This document shows positions 1 to 8,469 of a stretch of DNA of 64,000 bases, piece by piece. This DNA is from an uncultured Alistipes sp. GTDB lineage: Bacteria; Bacteroidota; Bacteroidia; Bacteroidales; Rikenellaceae. Location: contig CALUKI010000010.1 in assembly GCA_944321175.1 (NCBI GenBank), positions 33,481 to 97,480 of the forward strand. The letters are read 5' to 3'. Every line of letters starts with the position of its first letter. Position 1 is the stretch's first letter. A program made the translations under genes and the position numbers. Under the pieces are notes generated by a model. It searched no databases, was not told the origin of the DNA, and saw only the letters and a program-made list of their open reading frames with translations.

Positions 1-946
1 TTACCGCAGCCACAACCACACCCGATATGATCCGACCCTTCTTCGTATCGGACTGAAAGAGCGAAAACAGCGCATATACGCCAATGACAACCAGCACAAG
101 GTTCCATACGCTGAAGAGCATGCTCTGGGCGCCTTCCGAGCTCTTGACGTTGAATTCGTCGGCAAAGTAGGTCAGCGTCAGTCCATTCTGATGGAAGGCC
201 ATCCAGAAGAAGATCACCACGGCAAACACCAGGCAAAGAGCAATGATGCGCTGACGTGTTTCGGCAGGCGAGAGTTCCACCGCGGCGGCTTCTCCTTCGC
301 TGCTCTTGATCTTTCCTCCCTCAACGTGACGGAACGAGGGGCGGAAAACATAATAAATCCCCATCGAGACGATGAGTGCCACGCACGCCACGGCAAACGA
401 GAAATGATATGCGTCGTTGGGCGAAAAGCCGAGACTTGTCTCTGCCCACTGCTTGATCTCGACGGCGGCCGTCGGTGCGAAAAGAGCACCCACGTTAATG
501 GCCATATAGAAGATCGAGAAGGCGGCATCGCGCTTCGAGGCATACTTCGGATCATCATAGAGGTTGCCGACCATCACCTGCAGATTGCCCTTGAAGAGGC
601 CCGTACCGACACTGATGAAAAGCAGAGCCGCCAACATGCCGATCATGGCGATCGTATCGCTGCCGAGCGGAAGCGAGAGCAACAGGTAGCCGGCAAACAT
701 CACGAAGATACCGATGGTCACCATTTTCCCGTAGCCGAACTTGTCAGCCATGATGCCGCCGATGAGCGGCATGAAATAGACCAGACCGAGAAACGTGCTG
801 TAAATGGCTCCGGCCACACCGGCCTCCAGGCCGAAGTTGGCACGCAGGAAGAGCGCGAAGACGGCCAGCATGGTATAGTAGCCGAAGCGCTCGCCGGTAT
901 TGGCCAGCGCGAGGGCAAACAAACCTTTGGGTTGTCCTTTGAACAT
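1..946 (-). CDS. POT-family proton-dependent peptide transporter (3' end beyond window)
   Basis: Inner-membrane transporter that takes up di- and tripeptides with protons. The frame reads from ATG at 944-946 to the left edge without a stop, giving 315 residues of a family that is usually near 500, so the C-terminal part lies outside the window. The N-terminus carries the POT/PTR2 signature GERFGYYTMLAVFALFL around residues 18-34. Repeated hydrophobic helices follow, and GTGLFKGNLQVMVGNLY matches the second conserved POT region. A TATATTTG element at 1000-1007 on the same strand would place the transcript start about 45 nt upstream of the ATG. The substrate is inferred from the family only. 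Confidence 0.93.
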   Translation of the reverse strand, partial: MFKGQPKGLFALALANTGERFGYYTMLAVFALFLRANFGLEAGVAGAIYSTFLGLVYFMPLIGGIMADKFGYGKMVTIGIFVMFAGYLLLSLPLGSDTIAMIGMLAALLFISVGTGLFKGNLQVMVGNLYDDPKYASKRDAAFSIFYMAINVGALFAPTAAVEIKQWAETSLGFSPNDAYHFSFAVACVALIVSMGIYYVFRPSFRHVEGGKIKSSEGEAAAVELSPAETRQRIIALCLVFAVVIFFWMAFHQNGLTLTYFADEFNVKSSEGAQSMLFSVWNLVLVVIGVYALFSLFQSDTKKGRIISGVVVAAV

Positions 947-999
947 AGAGAAACGTGTTTTTTGAGGTTATGGAATTACATCTGAAAATTCACGGAGGA

Positions 1000-1007
1000 C
1001 AAATATA
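1000..1007 (-). promoter_or_regulatory. -7 element (TATATTTG) for the POT transporter gene
   Basis: Read on the minus strand this is TATATTTG, a match to the Bacteroidota -7 consensus TAnnTTTG, about 54 nt before the ATG. No clear TTG was found at the -33 position. The 376-nt gap 947-1322 holds this element and the one for the branching enzyme, and nothing else that I recognise. Confidence 0.55.
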
Positions 1008-1283
1008 GCAAAAAAAACGAAGAAAAGGCCGTCTGTTGAAAAAAACCTGTCGCGAAGGGTTGCGAGGCGCAGGGAAGGGAGCCCGACATGCCGGCGAGGC
1101 GGCAAAAGAGCGGAACAAGGAGCGGCAGCCGTCCCGCCCCGCAGCGACCTGTCCTGCGGCGGGGCCCCGTTGCAAAGAGGAGGGAATACGGCAAACGAAA
1201 AGGGCGGTTCCGGAAGAAGAGGATGCGGGCGGGCGACGGATGAAAAAGTTGCGTCGGCAGGCCGGTTGTTCAATAAAATTCGT

Positions 1284-1291
1284 TATATTTG
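1284..1291 (+). promoter_or_regulatory. -7 element (TATATTTG) for the branching enzyme gene
   Basis: TATATTTG lies 31 nt before the chosen ATG at 1323. It matches TAnnTTTG. The nearest TTG (1266-1268) is only 15 nt upstream, shorter than the usual 19-21, so the -33 part is unproven. The element supports the 1323 start, because the upstream in-frame ATG at 1170 would precede the transcript. Confidence 0.5.
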
Positions 1292-1322
1292 GAGTATCGT
1301 CATTCCGATTTTTGCAACGCCT

Positions 1323-3365
1323 ATGGGAAACGAACAACGACTGAAGATGGTCGAGCGCGATGCGTGGCTGCAACCCGTCGAGCAGGCGCTCGTCGCGCGG
1401 CACGAGGCCTATGAACGACGGCTCGCGGAGATCCGCCGCACGGCAGGATCCCTTGTCGATTACGCCAACGGCTACCGCTATTTCGGCTGGCAATACGATG
1501 CAACGCTCGAAGGGTGGTGGTTCCGCGAATGGCTGCCCGGCGCCTGCGACGTCTATCTCTTCGGGGACTTCAACAACTGGCAGCGAACCGAACTGCGACT
1601 CGACAAGGATGCTTCGGGCGTATGGAGCATCTTTCTGCCCGACGCCATGTACGGCCACCGGCTCACGCACGGTTCGCTCTACAAGATCCATGTTCACGGC
1701 CCCAACGGCTGGCTCGACCGCATACCGGCCTATGCCACACGGGTCGTGCAGGACGAACGGAGCAAGGATTTCACGGCCCAGTTCCGGATCCCGCAGCCGT
1801 TCGACTGGTCGGACGACGGGTTTGACATCGGGCAGCACGATGACCTGCTCATCTATGAAGCCCATGTGGGCATGGCGCAGGAACGGGCGGGCGTGGGCAC
1901 CTATGGGGAATTTACGGAGAAGATTCTCCCGATCATCAAGCGCGACGGCTACAACACCGTCCAGCTGATGGCCATTGCCGAACACCCCTACTACGGCTCG
2001 TTCGGCTACCATGTATCGAGTCTCTATGCGCCGTCGTCGCGCTTCGGCACGCCCGAAGAGCTCAAGACTCTGATCCATACGGCCCATGAGATGGGTCTGG
2101 CAGTGGTCATGGATCTCGTACACGCCCATTATGTAAAGAACCTCAACGAAGGGATCAACGAACTCGACGGCACCGACCATCTCTATTCGCAGCCGGGCGC
2201 GGCGGGCGACCAGCCCTACTGGGATTCGAAGCTCTTCGACTACGGCAAGCCGCAGGTGGAGCACTTCCTGCTGTCGAACATCAAATACTGGATGGAGGAG
2301 TACCATTTCGACGGATTCCGCTTCGACGGCGTCACCTCGATGCTCTACCACCATCACGGATATGCAGACTTCGGCTCCCGCGACCGCTATTTCGACGACG
2401 AAGTCAACGAAGAAGCCGTCACCTACCTGTCGCTTGCCAACCGGCTGGTGCACGATCTGCACCCGTCGGCCGTCACGATCGCCGAGGAGGTCAGCGGCAT
2501 GCCGGGCATCTGTTTTCCGCAGGAGGAGGGCGGCATCGGCTTCGACTACCGGCTTGCGATGGCCATCCCCGACTACTGGATCAAACTGCTCAAGGAGGTT
2601 CCCGACGAGGCATGGAATATCCACGAGATGTGGAGCGTGATGACGGGCCGCCTGCCGGGCGTAAAGACCGTCGCCTATGCCGAGTCGCACGATCAGGCGC
2701 TTGTAGGCGACAAGACAATCGCCTTCCGGCTGATGGACAAGGAGATGTACGACCACATGGACCGTGCGTCGGAGAGCCTGACGATCGACCGGGGGATGGC
2801 CCTTCACAAGATGATCCGGCTGATGACGATCACGACGGGCGGCGACGCCTACCTCAACTTCATGGGCAACGAGTTCGGGCATCCCGAATGGATCGACTTC
2901 CCGCGCGAAGGCAACGGCTGGAGCTATGCGCATGCGCGGCGGCAATGGTCGCTGGCGGAGAACGGGTTGCTGCGTTACTCGCAGCTGGGGGCCTTCGACC
3001 GCGCCATGCTGGAGCTGGTCAAGCGCGACGGCATCCTGCGCGACGGCTACCCCTACAACCTGCAGATGGATGCGGACAACCATACGATCGTCTTCGCACA
3101 CGGGCCGCTGCTCTTCGTCTTCAACTGGCACCCTTCGGCATCGATTCCCGACTACCTTTGCCGGGTGCGTGACGCCGGCCGCTACGAACTGATTCTCTCG
3201 ACCGACGAGCTTCGTTTCGGCGGCACGGAACGGGCACGCATCGGCAGCGAACATTTCACGGAGCCGCTCGACAACGGCGACGGCACCACGTCACCCGCCA
3301 TCCGCATCTACAACACGTCGCGTACGGCGGCGGTCTATCGTCTGAAACAAGAGACGGCGAATTGA
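1323..3365 (+). CDS. glgB: 1,4-alpha-glucan branching enzyme, GH13 subfamily 8 type
   Basis: Cytoplasmic enzyme that cuts an alpha-1,4-glucan and re-attaches the piece by an alpha-1,6 bond during glycogen synthesis. The 680-residue protein has an N-terminal CBM48-type beta domain (around residues 60-150, with VYLFGDFNNWQ) followed by a GH13 barrel. Catalytic residues are visible: nucleophile Asp335 in FRFDGV, acid/base Glu388 in IAEEVSG, and Asp457 in ESHDQ. GNEFGHPEWIDFPREGN is typical of the eukaryote-like subfamily 8 enzymes rather than the E. coli type. The ATG at 1323 was chosen over 1170 because the 51 upstream codons are low-complexity and precede the -7 element. No other glycogen gene is in the window. 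Confidence 0.93.
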   Translation: MGNEQRLKMVERDAWLQPVEQALVARHEAYERRLAEIRRTAGSLVDYANGYRYFGWQYDATLEGWWFREWLPGACDVYLFGDFNNWQRTELRLDKDASGVWSIFLPDAMYGHRLTHGSLYKIHVHGPNGWLDRIPAYATRVVQDERSKDFTAQFRIPQPFDWSDDGFDIGQHDDLLIYEAHVGMAQERAGVGTYGEFTEKILPIIKRDGYNTVQLMAIAEHPYYGSFGYHVSSLYAPSSRFGTPEELKTLIHTAHEMGLAVVMDLVHAHYVKNLNEGINELDGTDHLYSQPGAAGDQPYWDSKLFDYGKPQVEHFLLSNIKYWMEEYHFDGFRFDGVTSMLYHHHGYADFGSRDRYFDDEVNEEAVTYLSLANRLVHDLHPSAVTIAEEVSGMPGICFPQEEGGIGFDYRLAMAIPDYWIKLLKEVPDEAWNIHEMWSVMTGRLPGVKTVAYAESHDQALVGDKTIAFRLMDKEMYDHMDRASESLTIDRGMALHKMIRLMTITTGGDAYLNFMGNEFGHPEWIDFPREGNGWSYAHARRQWSLAENGLLRYSQLGAFDRAMLELVKRDGILRDGYPYNLQMDADNHTIVFAHGPLLFVFNWHPSASIPDYLCRVRDAGRYELILSTDELRFGGTERARIGSEHFTEPLDNGDGTTSPAIRIYNTSRTAAVYRLKQETAN

Positions 3366-3397
3366 ATTTTCGCTCTGCAAGACAGGGCACATACAAC

Positions 3398-3434
3398 GAT
3401 ACGATGCCGTTGCATGCCGCAACGGCATCGTATC
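3398..3434. repeat. Perfect 16-bp inverted repeat between convergent genes
   Basis: Arms at 3398-3413 and 3419-3434 are exact reverse complements around a 5-nt loop. It lies 32 nt after the stop of the branching enzyme, which faces the end of the YhcH gene. There is no T-run on either side, so it may be a bidirectional or factor-assisted terminator or an RNA-stabilising hairpin. The rest of 3366-3639 shows nothing recognisable. Confidence 0.6.
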
Positions 3435-3639
3435 CGAACGGCCTCAGACTCCGGCCAATACGGTCGACGGATTCGCTTATTTCTGAGAGAGGGGCGTGGC
3501 CGGATCGAAAAACGCGGTAATGATGCCAAAAACGCCGCATTCGTCCCATATGGCTCCACATGGCGGAAGCTCCTCCCTTCCCGTGCACGCTCCGCCTGCG
3601 GCGGTATCGAATGCGAAATGCCTCGCGGGAACCCGCTTC

Positions 3640-4089
3640 TCAGATCCGCACCTTGACGATAACCTTGCGGATCACGCTCTCGCCTATCATCGGGGCATGG
3701 GCATCCTCCGGAAAGAGCAGCACGAACTCGCCGGGCGTTACGTCATAACAGGTCTGGGGCACGTCGTCGAAGAACTGGATGTCCTTCTCCTTGTCGAAAT
3801 CCCCCAACGGACGTGCGATCCGCTCACGGGGGCTCCAGCCGAACGTCTCGCTCCGGCCCGTCACCAACACCTGAATATCGAGGTAACGGTCGTGGATCTC
3901 CAACTTGGCATCACTCGGACGTTTCAGATCCACATCCATGACATTCATGAAGATGTCGTCGCCGTCGATGTCATGGCGGCCGGCAGGAAGGCTCCTCAGA
4001 TCGGTCGAAAGGATGTAGTCGAACGCCTTCCCCAGACGGGGATTGAGCACATGGTAACGTGCATGGTTTTTCAGGGAATCGAGTATCAT
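3640..4089 (-). CDS. YhcH/YjgK/YiaL family protein (DUF386)
   Basis: Small cupin-like protein of 149 residues, the usual length for this family. Family members include EbgC and the sialic-acid anomerase NanQ, and are thought to act on free sugars in the cytoplasm. The matching features are the N-terminal MILDSLKNHARYHVLNPRL, the HDIDGDDIFMNV stretch, LEIHDRYLDIQ, and the C-terminal FPEDAHAPMIG with its metal-ligand His. The start overlaps the stop of the upstream EEP gene by 4 nt (ATGA), so translation is probably coupled. No sugar-catabolic neighbour is present, so the substrate cannot be inferred. Confidence 0.88.
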   Translation of the reverse strand: MILDSLKNHARYHVLNPRLGKAFDYILSTDLRSLPAGRHDIDGDDIFMNVMDVDLKRPSDAKLEIHDRYLDIQVLVTGRSETFGWSPRERIARPLGDFDKEKDIQFFDDVPQTCYDVTPGEFVLLFPEDAHAPMIGESVIRKVIVKVRI

Positions 4090-5243
4090 GGTTCAGTTTT
4101 GTATTTGAGCCGCACGAATACGGGATGATGATCGGAGAATTCGACCGCCGGCACCTCGTAGGAGAGGAACTCGAACTCTCCGGAAGCAAGGATATAGTCG
4201 ATCCGGAAAGTATTGTAAAAGCCCCGATAGGTATGCGAGAATCCGCGCCCCTTCTCCCGAAAGGCATCCTGCAGTCCCTGGGACATGCGGCGATAGGTAT
4301 AGGACAACGGAGTATCGTTGAAATCGCCGCAGACAATCCGCGCATGGGGCGTCGCGGCAATGAGACGGGCAATCGTATCGACCTGCAGCGACCTTGAAAT
4401 GCTGTTGTACCGCATACGGTTCAGAATACTGCGCAGTTTTTCATGACGCGCCGTATCGGTCAGGAAACGGTAATTCATCAGGTAATCCCCATCGTCGGAC
4501 TTGATGTGCGTTGATCGCAGATGGTTGCAGAAGACACGCACCGTATCGTTCCAGATCCGCAGATCGGCCCAGACGGAAACGGTGCGGGAAGTATCGACCG
4601 CATTGATGCAATCGACCCGTCCGGAGTTCAGAATGCGGAATTTGGAATAGATGGCCAGCGTGGTACCCTGCGTGCCTTCGCCGTCGCGGGAATAGACGAC
4701 ACGCCGATAATCGGGATCCGCGAGCGAGTCGAAACGCACATTCCCGACTGCGGCATCGTTGAACTCTTCCAGACAGAGGATATCGGGATCGTAGCGGGCT
4801 ACGAAAGCCGCAAGGCTGTCGGCCGTACTCCTGCCGTCATCGCCATAGAACATGCGGACGTTGTAGGCCATTACCTTCAATGCGGAACGATCGTATGAGG
4901 GTTCTCCGTAATGACGCATCATATCGATCTTGTAATAGAGCGAGATCCGAGGCACGCCGAGCAGCAGCAAAAGCAGCATCACTCCGGCAAAACCCCATCG
5001 CCAACGGATCACCCAGTAGAGGAAAATCACAAATCCCAGGACGTAAATTGCCGGAGCGACCAGCCCCAGCAGGGAGAAGATCCACGATGCCTTCGGCGGA
5101 ATATACGGGGCGAGATACATGAGTGCCAGCAGCATCGCCATGAGTATGGTGACGACGGCGAGCACCTTGTCGAGCAGCCACAGGAAAAGATTGCGCGGTT
5201 TTTTGCGCCGCCGCTCCTCGGTCGTATAGGTCCAGTTCTCCAT
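4086..5243 (-). CDS. Membrane-anchored endonuclease/exonuclease/phosphatase family protein
   Basis: A 385-residue protein with three predicted membrane helices in the first ~115 residues (starting at LLDKVLAVVTILMAMLLAL) followed by an EEP-fold hydrolase domain. Domain motifs seen are MAYNVRMF at its start, DILCLEEFND with the metal-binding Glu, VCGDFND, and the C-terminal SDHHPVF. The fold covers metal-dependent phosphodiesterases acting on nucleic acids, phospholipids or inositol phosphates; the substrate here is unknown. The gene starts 12 nt after the rhomboid stop and overlaps the YhcH gene, so it sits inside the mutL-to-yhcH transcription unit. This TM-plus-EEP architecture is common in Bacteroidota. 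Confidence 0.88.
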   Translation of the reverse strand: MENWTYTTEERRRKKPRNLFLWLLDKVLAVVTILMAMLLALMYLAPYIPPKASWIFSLLGLVAPAIYVLGFVIFLYWVIRWRWGFAGVMLLLLLLGVPRISLYYKIDMMRHYGEPSYDRSALKVMAYNVRMFYGDDGRSTADSLAAFVARYDPDILCLEEFNDAAVGNVRFDSLADPDYRRVVYSRDGEGTQGTTLAIYSKFRILNSGRVDCINAVDTSRTVSVWADLRIWNDTVRVFCNHLRSTHIKSDDGDYLMNYRFLTDTARHEKLRSILNRMRYNSISRSLQVDTIARLIAATPHARIVCGDFNDTPLSYTYRRMSQGLQDAFREKGRGFSHTYRGFYNTFRIDYILASGEFEFLSYEVPAVEFSDHHPVFVRLKYKTEP

Positions 5244-5255
5244 CGGCGGAAATCG

Positions 5256-5870
5256 TCAGTAACGGATAATTCCCTTTTTGCGCCAATAATACAGCAGCGC
5301 CCAGCCCCACAGCATGCCGCCGATATGGGCAAAATGGGCGACACCGGGCTCACGCCCCGTGGCACCGAGCAGGAGTTCGATGACCGCATAGATGATAACG
5401 AACCATTTCGCCTTAAGCGGGATGGGCGGGAAGATCAGCATGATGATCGAATTGGGCCACAGCACGCCGAAAGCCAGCAGCAGCCCCATGACGGCGCCGG
5501 AGGCACCGACCAGTTGAATGTAATACTCTCCGGTCAGGCCCGCTACGGCCATCTGTACGAGTGCGGCGCCGATTCCGCAAATGATGTAATAGGTCAGAAA
5601 CCGCTTCGACCCCAATGTATATTCCAGTTCCCGCCCGAACATCCACAGGGCGAACATATTGAAGAACAGATGATCCCATCCTGCATGGATGAACATGTAG
5701 GTGACGAACTGGTAGGAGTGGTAATACGGACTGGAGAACCAGTACAGGGCACCGTATTTTGCCGCCAGATGGTTGACCGGCTCGATCAGCATGACGGCCA
5801 GAGCCACAAGGCAGTTTATGATGATCAGGTTCTTGACTACGGGCGGGGTCGAAAAATAGTTGCTGTTCAT
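5256..5870 (-). CDS. Rhomboid-family intramembrane serine protease
   Basis: A 204-residue polytopic protein with six predicted helices. The catalytic pair is present: Ser124 in GASGAVMG and His182 in AHIGGMLWGW. The helix-2 motif with His67 and Asn71 (HLFFNMFALW) is also intact. Rhomboids cut membrane-protein substrates within or near a helix; no substrate is suggested by context. I chose ATG at 5870 (MNSNYF) because the longer in-frame start at 5957 would overlap the end of mutL and adds a polar tail. ATG at 5876 is an equally possible start. The gene lies between mutL and the EEP gene, with a 70-nt gap to mutL. Confidence 0.9.
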   Translation of the reverse strand: MNSNYFSTPPVVKNLIIINCLVALAVMLIEPVNHLAAKYGALYWFSSPYYHSYQFVTYMFIHAGWDHLFFNMFALWMFGRELEYTLGSKRFLTYYIICGIGAALVQMAVAGLTGEYYIQLVGASGAVMGLLLAFGVLWPNSIIMLIFPPIPLKAKWFVIIYAVIELLLGATGREPGVAHFAHIGGMLWGWALLYYWRKKGIIRY

Positions 5871-5940
5871 TGTCATTCGTTTTTTCAGATCGTTTTTGGC
5901 AGGGCTGCGAGAATCGGTATTCTGGTTCGGGGAAGGGGGA

Positions 5941-7986
5941 TCAGCACAGTTTTGCACGCAGTTCGTCGGGTGTTATTTCCGCCAGAATCGGCTTTCCGGA
6001 GGGGGCATAACAACGGTTTTCCGCGCTGCACAGCCGTTCAAGCAGGTTCGCGGCCTCTTCCTGCGATGTGCAATGCGACATCGGTCGGGCGCCGCTGCGG
6101 GCAAGTTCGGCGGCAATGCGCGAACGCCGCACGTCGGCAGCCGATTCGCGGGCAAAGGTCTGCAGCAAATCGTATATCAGTTCGTCGATTGTCTCCAGCG
6201 GCATGTCGGCCGGCGTTCCTTTCACATCGACCGCGCCATCCCCCAGCCGCACCAGATCAAATCCGACAGCCGCAAAATCATCGGCATACTGTCCGAGCAG
6301 TTCATCTTCGTCATGCGACAGGATCAAACGCTCCGGGAAGAGCAGCTGCTGGCTTGCGGCCGAGCCGTCGGAAAGCATCCGGCAATAGGATTCGAAAAGC
6401 AGCCGCTCCTGAGCACGCCGCAGATCGGCCACGACAAGCCGTCCGCCGTACAGCGCAACGGCATATCCGGGAGCCGCGACCATTACCGAACGGAACTCCG
6501 CCGCCGCATCTTCGATGAGCCGTTGTTGTACAGCCTCCCCGGCATCGACATATTCCAAAACGCTCTGTCGCGAAGCGTCCGGATCGCCATCGGCACCGCC
6601 CAATGACGAGGGGAAATCGTCAAGGGCGGAATCCCGCCCAGGGTATTCCCCGCCGCCGGCAGCCGATGCAAACTCCTCGTATGCGGCATCGCCCGAAACG
6701 TCGGACGCCCCGTTCAACGGCAATCGGGCGGAAATACGCGCAGCGCCAATGCTTCCGCATCCCGACCGACCCGTCGGCGTATAGGGCTGCAGCTCCTCCC
6801 GCAAGGCCGATTCGACGTAATCCTCGCCGGGGAACTCTTCGACCGGAAGATCCTCCGCATCCGCCGCCACATATCCCTCGGCAAAAGGGTTGTAGGCCTC
6901 ATTGCTCATCGCCGCCGGTTCGTCATACACGGCACCCCGCTGCGCGACGGGAATATCAATCCGGCCCTCGGTCGTGAAATCCATCATCGGAACCGCACCG
7001 GTCTTCCCCAGCGTATTGCGCACGGCGGCGTGCAGGATCTCCCATACGGCGTCCTTGTCATCGAATTTCACCTCGGTTTTCTGCGGATGGACATTGACGT
7101 CGATCCGATCGGGAGCGATGGTAAAATAGAGGAAATAGGAGGGATAGCAGGTATCGGGAATCAATTTGTCGTAAGCCTTGAGTACGGCCTTGCGCAACGA
7201 GGGGTCGTTGAAATAACGGCCGTTGACAAAAAAATACTGCTCGGCATTGCTTTTCTTTGCAGCTGCGGGACGTCCCACGAACCCTTCGATACGCACGATC
7301 GAGGTGTCGGCCGACACCTCCAGAAGATTCTGTTTGATATGCCGGCCTACGACATCGACGATCCGATTTGCAAGGGTTGCCGGCTGCAGCCGATAGACGG
7401 GAGCGTCATTGTCATAGAGTTCGAAACTCACATCGGGATTGCAGAGGGCGACCCGTTGGAACTCGGCCTTGATCTGCCTCGACAAAGCCGTACTTTTGTC
7501 CAGAAACCGCCGGCGTGCAGGCACGTTGTAAAAGAGGTTGCGCACGAAGAACTGCGAACCGACAGGGCACATCACCGGTTCCTGCCGCTGGAATTTGCCG
7601 CCATTGACCAATGCCAGCGTTCCGATCTCATCCCCGGCCTGCCGTGTACGCAACTCGACCTGTGCGACAGCCGCGATCGAGGCGAGTGCTTCGCCGCGAA
7701 ATCCGAAGGTATGGAGGGCATAAATATCGTCGATCGAAGAGATTTTGCTTGTTGCATGGCGGTCGAACGCCATCCGTGCGTCGATGGGCGACATTCCGCA
7801 GCCGTCATCGACGATCTGGATCAGATCGCGTCCGCCTTCACGGGCGTTGACCGTAACGGTCCGGGCGCCGGCATCGATGGCATTCTCCATCATCTCCTTG
7901 ACCACCGACGACGGACGGTTGACGACCTCGCCGGCAGCGATCTGATTGGCGACGACATCAGGCAGCAGTTTGATCCGATCGGCCAT
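5941..7986 (-). CDS. mutL: DNA mismatch repair protein MutL
   Basis: A 681-residue MutL that couples mismatch recognition by MutS to downstream repair. The N-terminal GHKL ATPase is complete: LLPDVVANQIAAGEVV, the Asn box in VVKEMMENAIDAGA, DDGCGM, and FGFRGEALASI. Then comes a ribosomal-S5-like transducer domain and an acidic, poorly conserved linker (~residues 350-480). A C-terminal dimerisation domain follows. I do not see the DQHA(X)2E(X)4E endonuclease motif; the DEDELLGQYADDF region is a weak candidate only. The gene starts 4 nt after the upstream small membrane protein stop, so the two are almost certainly co-transcribed. Confidence 0.96.
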   Translation of the reverse strand: MADRIKLLPDVVANQIAAGEVVNRPSSVVKEMMENAIDAGARTVTVNAREGGRDLIQIVDDGCGMSPIDARMAFDRHATSKISSIDDIYALHTFGFRGEALASIAAVAQVELRTRQAGDEIGTLALVNGGKFQRQEPVMCPVGSQFFVRNLFYNVPARRRFLDKSTALSRQIKAEFQRVALCNPDVSFELYDNDAPVYRLQPATLANRIVDVVGRHIKQNLLEVSADTSIVRIEGFVGRPAAAKKSNAEQYFFVNGRYFNDPSLRKAVLKAYDKLIPDTCYPSYFLYFTIAPDRIDVNVHPQKTEVKFDDKDAVWEILHAAVRNTLGKTGAVPMMDFTTEGRIDIPVAQRGAVYDEPAAMSNEAYNPFAEGYVAADAEDLPVEEFPGEDYVESALREELQPYTPTGRSGCGSIGAARISARLPLNGASDVSGDAAYEEFASAAGGGEYPGRDSALDDFPSSLGGADGDPDASRQSVLEYVDAGEAVQQRLIEDAAAEFRSVMVAAPGYAVALYGGRLVVADLRRAQERLLFESYCRMLSDGSAASQQLLFPERLILSHDEDELLGQYADDFAAVGFDLVRLGDGAVDVKGTPADMPLETIDELIYDLLQTFARESAADVRRSRIAAELARSGARPMSHCTSQEEAANLLERLCSAENRCYAPSGKPILAEITPDELRAKLC

Positions 7987-7989
7987 AAA

Positions 7990-8433
7990 CTACTCTCCCT
8001 GATAATCGTTGGGCACCACCGTAATGGGCATTTCGCGCCACTCTTCATCGGATATCCCCGAATAATCCAGCGGATCGGCGGGATTCCGCCGTTCGGCTTC
8101 TACGGATGCCGCCCCCCGGCCCGCATCGTTCACCAGCGCCATGATGCGGGGATATACGACCGCCGAGAAAAACAGGATCAATAGCACACCGGCCAGCAGC
8201 AGTCCGACACGTTTCTTCGAGTGTGCGGCGCGCTCTTCTTCGCGGCGGGCGGCACGGGCGGCATAGGCAGTCCGGATATACTGACCGGGTTCATAATCGC
8301 CTTCGGCACCTTCGGGGCGTTCACCGCGCAATTCGGCACGACGCTGCGCACGGCGCTCCTTTTCGGGGTCGTAATAACGCGGCGTATAGGAGAATTTGTT
8401 CGCGTGCTTCTTAAAGGGAGTGAAACCTAACAT
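7990..8433 (-). CDS. Conserved single-pass membrane protein of unknown function, upstream of mutL
   Basis: A 147-residue protein that I cannot assign to a named family. The N-terminus (FTPFKKHANKFSYTPRYYD) is basic and aromatic. It is followed by a charged Arg/Glu-rich stretch, one membrane helix at about residues 75-98 (VGLLLAGVLLILFFSAVVYP) and an acidic C-terminal tail. The topology is most likely a cytoplasmic N-terminus with a short periplasmic tail. The stop lies 3 nt before the mutL start, indicating one transcript. A weak TATCTTCG element is found at 8455-8462 on the same strand. Coding is supported by length, tight spacing and ordinary codon use. Confidence 0.8.
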   Translation of the reverse strand: MLGFTPFKKHANKFSYTPRYYDPEKERRAQRRAELRGERPEGAEGDYEPGQYIRTAYAARAARREEERAAHSKKRVGLLLAGVLLILFFSAVVYPRIMALVNDAGRGAASVEAERRNPADPLDYSGISDEEWREMPITVVPNDYQGE

Positions 8434-8469
8434 ACCTCGATACGTTCTTTTTTGCGAAGATACGACTTT

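Noticed and set aside
990..3254. Long minus-strand open frame of 754 codons opposite the branching enzyme
   Set aside because: It is the antisense shadow of glgB, whose product has all GH13 catalytic residues. The high GC content makes such frames common here.
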